NCBI GenBank assembly: GCA_963749895.1
Contig: CAVVOG010000001.1
Span: forward strand, 744,001 to 808,000
Source of the DNA: AC-51 sp963749895
Lineage (GTDB): Bacteria > Actinomycetota > UBA4738 > HRBIN12
Direction: 5' to 3'
DNA length: 64,000 bases
In this document: piece by piece, positions 8,400-16,596 of the stretch
Layout: every line of letters starts with the position of its first letter
How positions within the stretch are numbered: the stretch's first letter is position 1
The notes under the pieces: model-generated
The model's database searches: none
What the model was told of the DNA's origin: nothing
The model's input: only the letters and a program-made list of their open reading frames with translations
Translations under genes and position numbers: made by a program

Positions 8400-8990
8400 G
8401 TGAAGACGCCGGTCCGCTGGCTGCTCGCTCTCACCGTCGTGCTCGGGGCCGCGCTCCCCGCCGGCGCGCAGGTCCCGCCGCCAACCACGCCGATCCTCAT
8501 CTTCGGCGACGACGTGAACGGGGGGTGCTACTTCTACGGTGACACGCTCACCCTGGGCTTCGGTGGTTCGATGAGCTTCTCGAACAAGGACTCGGCGGCG
8601 CACGTCGTCGATCAGCGAGAGGGATTCTGGTCCTTCCCTGTCCCCGGCGGCGGACAGCGCTCGGCGCAGGTGCACGCGGTCGGCGCGTACGTGGTTCGGT
8701 GCGACGGCGACGACGGGACGACCATCGCGAAGGTCAAGCCCAAGGCGCCGGCGAGCCCCTCGTCGCCCGACTTCAAGGTGACCTGGGGCGGTCCGGATGC
8801 CGCGAACGCGTGGACCTACGACGTCCAGTACCGGATAGGCACCGGCGACTGGCGTGGATGGAAGCGCGGGGTCTCCGTCGAGAGCGCGACGTTCGACGGG
8901 CGCGCCGGGAAGACCTACTTCTTCCGCGGTCGCACCACGCGCGCGGGTGGCTCCACCGACTGGTCCCCCGCGAAGAAGGTCACGACCTAG
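8400..8990 (+). CDS. Secreted cupredoxin-like protein with fibronectin III-type C-terminus
   Basis: A 196-aa exported protein. A signal peptide runs to about residue 23 (KTPVRWLLALTVVLGAALPAGAQ). Residues 30-105 resemble the plastocyanin/cupredoxin beta-sandwich (SMSFSNKDSAAHVVDQREGFWSF and GAYVVRC), but the usual C-terminal Cys-x-His-x-Met copper-ligand cluster is absent, so copper binding is doubtful. Residues 115-196 look like a fibronectin III domain: VTWGGPDAANAWTYDVQYRI, then TYFFRGRTTRAGGSTDWSP. Start chosen at GTG because of the upstream GGAAGGGA. It ends at a strong hairpin shared with the convergent protease gene. Role unknown; an extracellular adhesion or binding function is a guess. 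Confidence 0.7.
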   Translation: MKTPVRWLLALTVVLGAALPAGAQVPPPTTPILIFGDDVNGGCYFYGDTLTLGFGGSMSFSNKDSAAHVVDQREGFWSFPVPGGGQRSAQVHAVGAYVVRCDGDDGTTIAKVKPKAPASPSSPDFKVTWGGPDAANAWTYDVQYRIGTGDWRGWKRGVSVESATFDGRAGKTYFFRGRTTRAGGSTDWSPAKKVTT

Positions 8991-9004
8991 CGGCCCGGAC
9001 CGGT

Positions 9005-9031
9005 GGGGGCGGCCGCGGAGCGGCCGCCCCC
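9005..9031. terminator. Perfect 11-bp GC hairpin, bidirectional terminator
   Basis: GGGGGCGGCCG (9005-9015), loop CGGAG, CGGCCGCCCCC (9021-9031). It sits between the convergent genes ending at 8990 and 9054. There is no U-tract on either strand, a common feature of terminators in high-GC actinobacteria. Confidence 0.75.
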
Positions 9032-9053
9032 TCAGGGTTCCCGATGCGTTCGG

Positions 9054-10541
9054 TCACCCGATGTTCTGCCCGCACTCCGGGCAGAAGTGCGCGTTCGGCT
9101 CCAGTCCGTGGCCGCAGTTGGCGCAGAAGCGTGGCCCCTCGCTCGTCCCACGGGTCGCGGCGGGGGCCGGTGGCACGGTGGTCGCAGAGGACGCCTGGGG
9201 CCCCGCGGGAACCTGGAACCCGGCCGGCTGCCGTGCCGAGGCCATCGTCGGTGCCGCCATCGGTACGACCGTCGCCTCATCGGCTGGAACCGGCGCGGCG
9301 GGCGTCGACGGGCGTCGACGGAGCATGACCACCGCGACGCCGATCCCTGCCAGGACGAGGACCCCGACGACGATCAGCCACACGGGCGCGCCGCCGCTCT
9401 CATCGGGGACGGGCTCGGCGACCGGCGGCTGATCGGCCAGCAGCTTCGTGGCCTCGACCTTCATCTCCTGTGCCTGTTGGTGCGTCGGCGCCAGCGCGAG
9501 CACCTGATCGAACGAGTCGATCGCAGCCTGCAGATCGCCACCGTAGAAGGCCGTGACGCCGGCTCGGAACGCCTCGTCGATCGGCCCGAGCTCGTTCGTC
9601 ACGCCGTTGCGGGCGAGCATCTCGTTCACGAGCGACACCGGCGTGATGAAGTTGAAGGCCTCCGTCTCTCCACGGATGTTGAAGCTGTTGACGCCGATCA
9701 CACGGCCTTCGAGGTCGACGGTGGGCCCGCCGCTCATGCCACCCGACAGCGCCGCGCTCATCTCGTAGACCGGGAGCAGGCCGCCGGAGCGGGTCTTCTC
9801 GCTGTTGATCTGGCCGTCCTTGTACGTGGGCTCGAGCGTCTGATCGGTGACCTGGTCGGTCGATCCCGGGTATCCGACCGACAGCACGGGCGTGCCGACG
9901 TCGATGTCGTCGCTCGGCGACAGCAGCATCGATGCGAGGTCGGATTCCTCGACCTTCAGCACCGCGACATCCCCGTCGCTCCACGACTGCGCCTCCACGA
10001 CACGGGCGGGCTCCGCCTTCCCAGCCTTCAACCCTCCGGCCGCCACCCCCCACTGCACGCGGATCGCGAGGTCGGCGTCGGCCCCCTTCTCGCTGCCCTC
10101 GACGGTCCAATAGCCGTGGCCCTCCTGCAGGATGTAGGCGGCGTCCGAACGTCGAGCCCAGCCCTGTTGGATCAGCCATGCCGTCGCGTACTCGAGCGCC
10201 GTGCCGCGTGCCCCTTCTTCACCTGGATCCACGCAGTGCCCGGCCGTCACGATGTAGCCGTCGGGGTTCACGACGAACCCGCTGCACCGGGTCGTCCACC
10301 GGAACGCGTTGCCGTCGTTCACCCAGCCCTCGAAGTACAGGGCCGAGCTCCGCGGGACGCGGACCCACGCGGTCCACTCCTGTTCCAGGTACACGACCGC
10401 GGGGCGAGCGATCGCCGCGGCACGCTCCTCCGGGGTCCCGTTCGAGATCTCGTCGGTCTGGGCCCCCGCCGGGGGGGCGAGGCCTGCAACCATCAGGCAC
10501 AGAGCCAGCGTGGCCGCCGTCCGCAGCACACGGGTACGCAT
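9054..10541 (-). CDS. Membrane-anchored trypsin-like serine protease with TPR and cytoplasmic zinc ribbon
   Basis: A 495-aa protein. Order: signal peptide (1-28, cleavage near PAGAQT); S1 chymotrypsin-fold protease domain with His102 (IVTAGHC), Asp191 (DGDVAVLKV) and Ser270 (SGGMSGGPT); TPR-like helices (about 320-375, FYGGDLQAAIDSFDQVLALAPTH split by loops); one TM helix (about 393-412); Pro/Ala-rich linker; C-terminal zinc ribbon with paired CANCG and CPECG. The Shine-Dalgarno AAGGAGG lies 8 nt before the ATG. No TANNNT element was found in the 120-nt gap upstream, so it may be read through from the methyltransferase. A zinc ribbon on a DegP-like envelope protease is unusual and suggests an intracellular contact. 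Substrate unknown. Confidence 0.88.
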   Translation of the reverse strand: MRTRVLRTAATLALCLMVAGLAPPAGAQTDEISNGTPEERAAAIARPAVVYLEQEWTAWVRVPRSSALYFEGWVNDGNAFRWTTRCSGFVVNPDGYIVTAGHCVDPGEEGARGTALEYATAWLIQQGWARRSDAAYILQEGHGYWTVEGSEKGADADLAIRVQWGVAAGGLKAGKAEPARVVEAQSWSDGDVAVLKVEESDLASMLLSPSDDIDVGTPVLSVGYPGSTDQVTDQTLEPTYKDGQINSEKTRSGGLLPVYEMSAALSGGMSGGPTVDLEGRVIGVNSFNIRGETEAFNFITPVSLVNEMLARNGVTNELGPIDEAFRAGVTAFYGGDLQAAIDSFDQVLALAPTHQQAQEMKVEATKLLADQPPVAEPVPDESGGAPVWLIVVGVLVLAGIGVAVVMLRRRPSTPAAPVPADEATVVPMAAPTMASARQPAGFQVPAGPQASSATTVPPAPAATRGTSEGPRFCANCGHGLEPNAHFCPECGQNIG

Positions 10542-10661
10542 CGGGAAACCTCCTTGTCCTGCCCACCGCCGCGTGGGCTTCCTCCGAGGCGTCGGAGCGC
10601 CTCACCGCCGACTGCCGGGCCGGAAGTCCCGTGTCGTCAGGGACCCCCGACCGAGGCGCTC

Positions 10662-11729
10662 TCAGGCGCGGAGCAGGTAGAGCCGGAAGGCGTCGTGCTC
10701 GATCGGGAGCACGTCGAACCCGGTGAACCCGGCCGCTTCCGCGTAGGCCCTGAGCGTGCTCGGCCGCATCACCGTGCCCGTCCCGGCCGACGGCGTCGAG
10801 GCCAGTCCCGCCGGCAGGCAGTCGAAGATGCTCCACCCGTAGAGGTACGACTCGAGGGCGTCGGCCGTGCCTTCGAACCGGTCCCGCGTCCGTTCGTCGA
10901 CGACGAGCATGTGGCCGTCGTCGGGCAGCGCGCGGCGGACCGCCGTGAGCACCCCCACGGGGTCGCTCATGTCGTGGACGCACTCGAACGCCATCGCGAG
11001 GTCGGCGGGCCCCTCGATCGAGGCCGCGTCGACGGCGTGGAAGCGCACGCGGTCGTCGACCCCGTGATGGGCGGCGTGAGCCCTCGCCCGTTCGACCGCG
11101 AGCAGATCGACGTCGAACCCGTCCACGTGCGCGTGCGGATACGCGCGCGCGAGCGCGATCGACGACCAGCCGTGACCGGACCCGACGTCGAGCACGCGTG
11201 CCGGGCCCCGCGTGAGGCGTTCGTGGAACGGCGCGATCGCAGGGAGCCACTCGTTCGGAAGGGTCGACAGGAACATCGGTCGGTTCGTGCCGCCCTGCCC
11301 GTCGACCGACTCGTCGCCGTAGGCCTCCGCCGGGACGCCGCCGCCGTGGCGGAACGCGTCGGCCACGTGATCGACGATCCCGCGGAGCGCCGCGAGCTGA
11401 CGGATCGCCGAGCCTTCGTAGCGGACGGAATCCTGGTCCAGCAGGACCTCGGCGTGGTCGGGCGGGAGCCGGAAGGCGTGCGGTTCCGCCTCGGTGTCCA
11501 CCTCGAGGATGCCGTTCGTGGCCTGCTGCTCGAGCCACTCGCGCGCGTAACGCTCGGCGATCCCCGCCCGTGACGCGAGATCTTCAGCCGTGAGTGCGCC
11601 GGCGTCGTGGAGTTCGTCGTAGAGCCCGAGGCGCAGGCCCAGATACATCGACAGGAGCCGGAAGTAGCCCAGCGCCGAGTCGAACACGAGGTTCGACATA
11701 CCGCCGGGAGCGCCCTGTGGGGTGGGCAT
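10662..11729 (-). CDS. SAM-dependent class I methyltransferase with N-terminal winged helix
   Basis: Small-molecule methyltransferase of 355 aa. The N-terminal helical region (15-80) has LTAEDLASRAGIAERYAREW, a dimerisation winged-helix as in ubiE/O-methyltransferase types. The SAM motif I is VLDVGSGHGWSSIALA (about 178-193), followed by HVDGFDVD and MAFECVHDMSDP (motif II/III region) and LPDDGHMLVVDE. A second candidate start, ATG 11699 (MSNLVFDSAL), would fit better with homologues. It begins 10 nt after hyuA on the same strand, so it is probably the third gene of the DUF917-hyuA operon. Substrate is not predictable. Confidence 0.85.
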   Translation of the reverse strand: MPTPQGAPGGMSNLVFDSALGYFRLLSMYLGLRLGLYDELHDAGALTAEDLASRAGIAERYAREWLEQQATNGILEVDTEAEPHAFRLPPDHAEVLLDQDSVRYEGSAIRQLAALRGIVDHVADAFRHGGGVPAEAYGDESVDGQGGTNRPMFLSTLPNEWLPAIAPFHERLTRGPARVLDVGSGHGWSSIALARAYPHAHVDGFDVDLLAVERARAHAAHHGVDDRVRFHAVDAASIEGPADLAMAFECVHDMSDPVGVLTAVRRALPDDGHMLVVDERTRDRFEGTADALESYLYGWSIFDCLPAGLASTPSAGTGTVMRPSTLRAYAEAAGFTGFDVLPIEHDAFRLYLLRA

Positions 11730-11739
11730 GGCTCGGAGC

Positions 11740-13260
11740 CTACGCCTCGCGGGTCACGGGCGGACCGGCGACCTTCGCTCGCAGTCGCGACATGGGTCGG
11801 TCGAGGTACGCGAGCGGGATCTCGTCGATCCACACGGTCTCGAGTCCCGCGGGGTCGGCGCCGGCCTCGACGGCGCGCCGTCGAGCGACGGTGAGGCACG
11901 CCTCCAGCGCCTCGGCGCGCCCGTCGCCGCCGACCTCGGCGACGAGATCTGCCTCACCGGCGACGGGCGCGAGCGCCGCACCGATCGCGTTCGCGACGTC
12001 GGCGTCGGTGGGACGGTACGTCGTCGCCACACCGGGGAGGTCGTCGCCGATCAACGGCGCCCCACCGCCCACGATGACCAGATCCGTGCCGCCCGGGTCG
12101 AGGCACATCCGGTCGACGGCGCCGGCGACGCGGGCTTCGGCCGCGGCGAGCGTCGCGATCAGGTCCTCGCGGCCGGCCACGCGGGAGACATCGCCGATCC
12201 GTGCGCGGCCGGCCGCGACCCCCGCGTCGGTGAGGGTGGGGGTCGTCCCGCCGAACACGAGGGCCTCCGAGGTCAGCCGCCGTCCGACGCTCTCGATTCC
12301 GAGCGAGCCGTCCGCACCCACGAGGGTGCCGCCACCTGCAGCGACCGAGACGACGTCGGGCATCCGGACGTTCGTGACGACGCCGCCGATCGACACGCCC
12401 ACGGCAGACTCGCGGGCGAACCCGTTCGCGAGGGCACCGACGTCCGTGCTGGTCCCGCCCACGTCGGCGACCAAGACGTCGGACAACCCGGTCAGCGCCG
12501 CGGCGCCGCGCAGGCTGTTGGACGGGCCTGAGCCGAGCGTGAGGACCGGGATCCGCCGGGCGAGCGCCGGCGCCATGAGGCTCCCGTCGTTCTGGGTCAG
12601 GAACCCGCGTGCCCCAAGCCGTGCGGCCTCGGCCTCGAGCCCGGCGATCACGCCGCCGAGGACGCCTCCGATCGCGGCGTTCAGGACCGCGGCGTGCTCG
12701 CGTTCACGCAGGCCGAGGCCTCCGACCTCGTGACCGAGCGAACACGGCGCGTCGGTGACCGACGCCACGACGCCGGCCGCCTCGAGCTCCTGGGAGGGAT
12801 CGAGGGGGGAGAAGGTGCCGGTGATCGCGACCGCCTCGGACCCGGGCACCGCCTCGACGGCGCGCCGGAGCTCGTCGGCGTCCAACGGCGTGGAGCGACC
12901 GTCGACCTCGACGCCGCCACGCGCGACGACGACTCCGGCTGCCACGGCCCGCACCAGATCCTGGGGCCAGCCCGCGAGGGGCGGGACCGCGAGGGTCCCG
13001 GGCGCACCGAGGCGCAGGACGAGGACGCGCCGGAGACCCCGCCGCTGGAGGATCGCGTTCAGCCCGTGTGTGGTCCCGAGCGCGAGCAGTTGCACGCCGC
13101 CTTCGGCGGGTGCCACGGCCGCGAGCGCCGCGGTGATCCCTTCGGACGGGTCGTCGGTCGTGGGGACCTTGGCACGGGCCAGGACGTGCCCTGTCGCGTC
13201 GACCAGCACGGCGTCGGTGTTCGTCCCCCCGACGTCCACGCCGATCCGGGCCTCACCCAC
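11740..13260 (-). CDS. Hydantoinase/oxoprolinase A family protein (HyuA-type ASKHA ATPase)
   Basis: A 506-aa protein of the HyuA family, whose members use ATP to open hydantoin or 5-oxoproline rings. The ASKHA phosphate-1 motif is GVDVGGTNTDAVLVDATG near the start; AVAITGTFSPLDPSQE and VLVADVGGTSTDVGALANG (phosphate 2) follow, with LVIVGGGAPLIGDDLPG near the C-terminus. The start is GTG 13260, giving an 8-nt overlap with the DUF917 stop (GTGGGTGA). HyuA and DUF917 are recurrent neighbours in bacteria. No HyuB is present, so hydantoinase activity itself is not established. Confidence 0.9.
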   Translation of the reverse strand: MGEARIGVDVGGTNTDAVLVDATGHVLARAKVPTTDDPSEGITAALAAVAPAEGGVQLLALGTTHGLNAILQRRGLRRVLVLRLGAPGTLAVPPLAGWPQDLVRAVAAGVVVARGGVEVDGRSTPLDADELRRAVEAVPGSEAVAITGTFSPLDPSQELEAAGVVASVTDAPCSLGHEVGGLGLREREHAAVLNAAIGGVLGGVIAGLEAEAARLGARGFLTQNDGSLMAPALARRIPVLTLGSGPSNSLRGAAALTGLSDVLVADVGGTSTDVGALANGFARESAVGVSIGGVVTNVRMPDVVSVAAGGGTLVGADGSLGIESVGRRLTSEALVFGGTTPTLTDAGVAAGRARIGDVSRVAGREDLIATLAAAEARVAGAVDRMCLDPGGTDLVIVGGGAPLIGDDLPGVATTYRPTDADVANAIGAALAPVAGEADLVAEVGGDGRAEALEACLTVARRRAVEAGADPAGLETVWIDEIPLAYLDRPMSRLRAKVAGPPVTREA

Positions 13261-14314
13261 GGGCGAGCTCCTCGAGGGACCGGTACTCATCCGGGAACCC
13301 GAAGGCACCGGGGCCGGCGACCGCGAGCCCGCCCGGGGTGCGCCACAGCGGGTCGCACGGCATCGCCACGACCGCGACACGGTGCCCGTACCGCACGCGC
13401 TCGGTGGGGATCGCGATCCCCGTCGCCTCGTCGAGCACGCTCACCAGATCGGGGACGACCGCAAGGGTCCGGTCCCCTTCGGTGGCGCGCAGGTTCTCGT
13501 TCTGGACGTGGAGGCGGACCTCGCGGCCAACGTCTTCGCCGGTCCCGACCACCACGACGTGCCCCCGCGCGAACCCTTCGGTCGTTCGTCGTTCGACCTC
13601 GATGACCTTGCCACCGATCAGCCGGATCCCGGCGGTCACAGCGAGGATGCCGTCGACGCCCGCATCCCGACGTGCGCGGCCGATCGCGAGGGCCCGTGAC
13701 ACCGAGCCCCGGATCGTCGCCGCGCGCGCGACGGCGACCGTCATCACGAAGTCCGCACCCCAGGCCGACCCGCCGAACGCCACGGTGACGGTCCGGGCGA
13801 GGCGCTCGTACCAGTCGCCGTCGACGGGTTCGAGCGTGACGACGTTGCCGTGCTCGTCGGCCAGGAAGGCCGGGGCGGCGGAGAGCCCGGCCACGTGCAT
13901 CGCCACCTGTGGACCCTCGGGGAAGGCCCGCCCCATGCCGTCGGCATCGGCCACAGGGAGCCCCATCGACGCCGCCCACGCGAGCGGCGTGACCCCGTTG
14001 CCCCCGCCGATCTCGCCCGCCATCAGCGCGCCCACCGGGCGTCCGTGCCAGCGCTCGGCCGCGCGCCGCAGCGTCTCGGCCTCCCGCCCCGACCCGAGCT
14101 TCTCGATCGCCACGGTCGGGGCGCCCCACCCCGCGAGCGGCATCACCAGCAGGTCGTCGGGCAGGTCGTCGAGATCGACGACCTGGACCGGGCCGTGCGC
14201 CTCGACCGCGGCCGCCGCCTGTGCGAGCGCCGGCTCGACGTCACCGCCGCCACCGGTCCCGAGCACCGCGCAGCCGTGCGCGAAGTCTTCCAGGTCCTCG
14301 AGGTCGATCCACAT
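13253..14314 (-). CDS. DUF917 family protein
   Basis: A 353-aa protein of the DUF917 family, which typically accompanies HyuA-type ATPases. Signatures are the glycine-rich N-terminus CAVLGTGGGGDVEPAL, ALMAGEIGGGNGVTPL, ADADGMGRAFPEGPQ and the late VPDLVSVLDEATG block. No catalytic mechanism is known for the family; a cofactor-independent ligand-binding or hydrolase partner role is usually assumed. ATG 14314 is preceded at 6 nt by GAGCAT, a relaxed -10, back to back with the TACGAT -10 of the divergent gene. It overlaps hyuA by 8 nt. Confidence 0.88.
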   Translation of the reverse strand: MWIDLEDLEDFAHGCAVLGTGGGGDVEPALAQAAAAVEAHGPVQVVDLDDLPDDLLVMPLAGWGAPTVAIEKLGSGREAETLRRAAERWHGRPVGALMAGEIGGGNGVTPLAWAASMGLPVADADGMGRAFPEGPQVAMHVAGLSAAPAFLADEHGNVVTLEPVDGDWYERLARTVTVAFGGSAWGADFVMTVAVARAATIRGSVSRALAIGRARRDAGVDGILAVTAGIRLIGGKVIEVERRTTEGFARGHVVVVGTGEDVGREVRLHVQNENLRATEGDRTLAVVPDLVSVLDEATGIAIPTERVRYGHRVAVVAMPCDPLWRTPGGLAVAGPGAFGFPDEYRSLEELARG

Positions 14315-14320
14315 GCCCGG

Positions 14321-14343
14321 ATGCTCGCACACGGGCGTACGAT
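14321..14343. promoter_or_regulatory. Divergent leaderless -10 pair (GAGCAT minus, TACGAT plus)
   Basis: The 35-nt gap between two divergent start codons holds GAGCAT on the minus strand (14326-14321), 6 nt from the DUF917 ATG, and TACGAT on the plus strand (14338-14343), 6 nt from the ATG at 14350. There is no room for untranslated leaders on either side. Confidence 0.5.
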
Positions 14344-14349
14344 GCCCGC

Positions 14350-15372
14350 ATGGCCGACTGGCGCGGCGCCCTGCGCGCCGACCCGACCGGATGGCTGCTG
14401 GAGGAGTCGGACCTGGCGGTCCGGCACCTGGCGCTCCGCGATCTGTTCGACGAGCCCGCGGACGCACCCGCCGTGGTGAAGGCGCGCCGGGCGGCGATGC
14501 GAACCGACCCGATCGCGTCGATCCTGGCGGCGCAGCACCCCGACGGCTTCTGGGACAAGCCCGGCGCCGGCTACGCGAGGAAGTACACGGGGACCGTGTG
14601 GTCGCTGATGTTCCTCGACCAGATGGGCGCGGACCCGGCCGATCGGCGGGTCCGTCGCGCCTGCGACTACCTGCTGGCTCACAGCGCCGCCGCGACCGGT
14701 GGGTTCGCCGCGAGCGGGTCGCACGTGGATCGACCGCCACCACCGTCGGAGGTGATCCACTGCCTGAACGGGAACCTCGTGCGCGCGCTGATCGGGTTCG
14801 GTCACCTGGACGATCCGCGCGTGCGGCGGGCGATCGAGTGGGAGGCCCGGTCGATCACGGGCGGGGGGTTCGATGATGCGGGGTTCCGCTACTACCGGTC
14901 GGGGACGAGCGGTCCGGGGTTCCGCTGCGCCGCCAACTGGCAGCTCCCGTGCGCCTGGGGTGCCGTGAAGGCGATGCTTGCGCTCGCCCGGATCCCATCC
15001 CGGCGCCGGACCCGCGCCGTGAGGGCGGCGATCGAGGCCGGAGGAGCGTTCCTGCTCTCGGTCGACCCCGCGAGCGCCGCCTACCCGACGGACTCGAACG
15101 TGAGCTCGTCCTGGTTCAAGCTCGGGTTCCCGTCCGGGTACGTCGCTGACGTCCTGCAGACCCTCGAGGCGCTCGCCGAGCTCGGGCACGCGCGTGACCC
15201 GCGGCTGACGAACGCCCTCGACCTGGTGCTCGCGAAGCAGGACGAGCACGGTCGGTGGCGCAACGAGTACCCCTATCGAGGGAAGCTCTGGGCCGAGGTG
15301 GACGTGGTTCGTGCGCCCAGCAAGTGGGTGACGCTGCGTGCCTGCCGGGTGCTCAAGGCGTCCGTGGGCTGA
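14350..15372 (+). CDS. Alpha/alpha-toroid protein related to prenyltransferase/terpene-cyclase repeats
   Basis: A 340-aa protein with repeated helix pairs typical of the squalene-cyclase/prenyltransferase toroid fold, for example AQHPDGFWDKPGAGY (QW-like QxxxGxW variant), LVLAKQDEHGRWRNEYPY and the SVWSLMFLDQMGADP-like helices. The catalytic DxDD motif of squalene-hopene cyclases is not visible, so it is not a hopanoid synthase. Such proteins are widespread, uncharacterised and sometimes mis-named. It stands alone: divergent from DUF917 and followed after 20 nt by greA, which has its own -10. TACGAT lies 6 nt before its ATG. Function unknown. Confidence 0.7.
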   Translation: MADWRGALRADPTGWLLEESDLAVRHLALRDLFDEPADAPAVVKARRAAMRTDPIASILAAQHPDGFWDKPGAGYARKYTGTVWSLMFLDQMGADPADRRVRRACDYLLAHSAAATGGFAASGSHVDRPPPPSEVIHCLNGNLVRALIGFGHLDDPRVRRAIEWEARSITGGGFDDAGFRYYRSGTSGPGFRCAANWQLPCAWGAVKAMLALARIPSRRRTRAVRAAIEAGGAFLLSVDPASAAYPTDSNVSSSWFKLGFPSGYVADVLQTLEALAELGHARDPRLTNALDLVLAKQDEHGRWRNEYPYRGKLWAEVDVVRAPSKWVTLRACRVLKASVG

Positions 15373-15379
15373 CGCTCGG

Positions 15380-15385
15380 TAGACT
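15380..15385 (+). promoter_or_regulatory. greA -10 element TAGACT, likely leaderless
   Basis: TAGACT sits in the 20-nt gap after the preceding stop and ends 7 nt before the greA ATG at 15393, leaving no space for a ribosome binding site. Confidence 0.55.
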
Positions 15386-15392
15386 CCTGCGC

Positions 15393-15932
15393 ATGGCCGA
15401 ACTCCCTGAAGAGCTCCGCAACCGTCATCCGCGCAAGGCGGGGCAGGAACCCTCGGCGACGCTCACCCTGGACGCCTACAACCGGCTGAAGGCGGAGCTC
15501 GACGAGCTCACCACGACCGGCCGCGAGCACATCGCGGAGCGGATCAAGGTCGCTCGCGAGCACGGCGACATCCGTGAGAACGCCGAGTACGACGCCGCGA
15601 AGAACGAGCAAGGGCTGATGGAGGCCCGGATCCGCAAGATCCAGGCGATGCTGCGCGACCCCGACATCGTGGAAGCGCCGGTCCACGCCGACGCCGTCGG
15701 CCCGGGGATGATCGTGACGGTGCGTCCGCTCGACGAGGACGACCCAGAGGACGAGTCCTACCTGCTGGCCGAGCACGCCGAAGAGCGCGCACCCGGGGTC
15801 CGGACCGTCACCACGACGTCTCCGTTCGGCACCGCGCTGCTCGGCGCGGCCGAGGGAGACGAGGTCGTGCACGAGGCGCCGGGGGGCACCTTCCGGTACG
15901 CCGTGGTCTCGTTCGAGCCCTTCACGGGCTGA
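15393..15932 (+). CDS. greA: Transcription elongation factor GreA/GreB family
   Basis: Cleavage-stimulating factor that rescues backtracked RNA polymerase through the secondary channel. It is 179 aa, longer than the usual 158-164 because of an N-terminal extension of about 20 residues. The coiled-coil tip carries the acidic residues: GDIRENAEYDAAKNEQGLME (about 62-81). The C-terminal FKBP-like domain has TTTSPFGTALLGAAEGDEV. A second Gre paralogue elsewhere in the genome is possible, and this one has an acidic insertion (DEDDPEDESYLLAEHAEER). Its own TAGACT promoter separates it from the upstream gene. Confidence 0.9.
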   Translation: MAELPEELRNRHPRKAGQEPSATLTLDAYNRLKAELDELTTTGREHIAERIKVAREHGDIRENAEYDAAKNEQGLMEARIRKIQAMLRDPDIVEAPVHADAVGPGMIVTVRPLDEDDPEDESYLLAEHAEERAPGVRTVTTTSPFGTALLGAAEGDEVVHEAPGGTFRYAVVSFEPFTG

Positions 15933-15937
15933 GACCG

Positions 15938-16594
15938 GTGACCGCGCGCGACCATCCGGCGACCCCACGGGAAGCGCCGAACGTCCGCGACCTGCCTCCG
16001 CCGCGCCGCAACGAGAGCGCCGCCGGCGGCGTGATGCAGCGGGTCTTCGACCTGCCGTACCGGGCGATCCTCTCGTTCCTGATCTGGACACGGATCCGCC
16101 CCTACCAGCTGACGCTGCTGTCGGTGGGACTGACCGTCGTCGTCGGGGTGCTGATCGTCCTGGACGAGTGGCTCGCCGCCGGCCTGGTCCTGATCGTGGC
16201 GTCCCTGTGCGACGTGTTCGATGGGTCCGTGGCTCGCCACCGAGGCGAGGTGCGGCGTTCGGGGGCCTTCATGGATTCGGTCCTCGATCGGGTCGCGGAC
16301 ATGATCTTGTTCTCGTGCCTGTTCTGGAACCTCGCGAGTTCCGGTGAGACGCTCGCGGCCGCGCTCGCCCTCGTGACGCTCGTCGTGAGCCTGTCGGTGA
16401 GCTACGTCCGCGCTGAGGCCGAGGCCGCGGGCGTGCGTCTCTCGGAGGGCCTCTTCCAGCGGCTCGAGCGGATGCTGGCGATGATGGTGGGGCTGTTGAT
16501 CCCGGGCATGATGCTGCCGGTGCTCGTCTTGCTGGCGGCGCTCGGCACCGTCACGTTCGTGCAGCGGGGCGCGGCCGCCCTGCGGGGGGCCTGA
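15938..16594 (+). CDS. CDP-alcohol phosphatidyltransferase (PIP-synthase/PgsA-like)
   Basis: Integral-membrane enzyme of 218 aa that transfers a phosphatidyl group from CDP-diacylglycerol to an alcohol. The family motif DGx2ARx8Gx3Dx3D is complete: DVFDGSVARHRGEV at about 88-101, continuing to GAFMDSVLDRVAD. About six hydrophobic helices follow the expected pattern. The acceptor could be inositol phosphate, glycerol phosphate or another polyol phosphate; in actinobacteria this size and position often mean phosphatidylinositol-phosphate synthase, but that is not decided by the motif. GTG start 5 nt after greA; the next gene starts 2 nt after its stop. Confidence 0.88.
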   Translation: MTARDHPATPREAPNVRDLPPPRRNESAAGGVMQRVFDLPYRAILSFLIWTRIRPYQLTLLSVGLTVVVGVLIVLDEWLAAGLVLIVASLCDVFDGSVARHRGEVRRSGAFMDSVLDRVADMILFSCLFWNLASSGETLAAALALVTLVVSLSVSYVRAEAEAAGVRLSEGLFQRLERMLAMMVGLLIPGMMLPVLVLLAALGTVTFVQRGAAALRGA

Positions 16595-16596
16595 CG

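Noticed and set aside
10542..10661. Riboswitch or promoter in the gap before the protease gene
   Set aside because: No TANNNT element and no known aptamer motif; only a weak GAGGCG/CGCCTC hairpin and an AAGGAGG RBS.
9003..11573. 856-codon plus-strand frame over the protease and methyltransferase
   Set aside because: Antisense shadow of two genes with complete catalytic motifs; Arg/Gly-rich low-information sequence.
13261..13380. N-terminal extension of HyuA to 13380
   Set aside because: It lies within the DUF917 gene in another frame and adds 40 low-complexity residues before the ASKHA motif.
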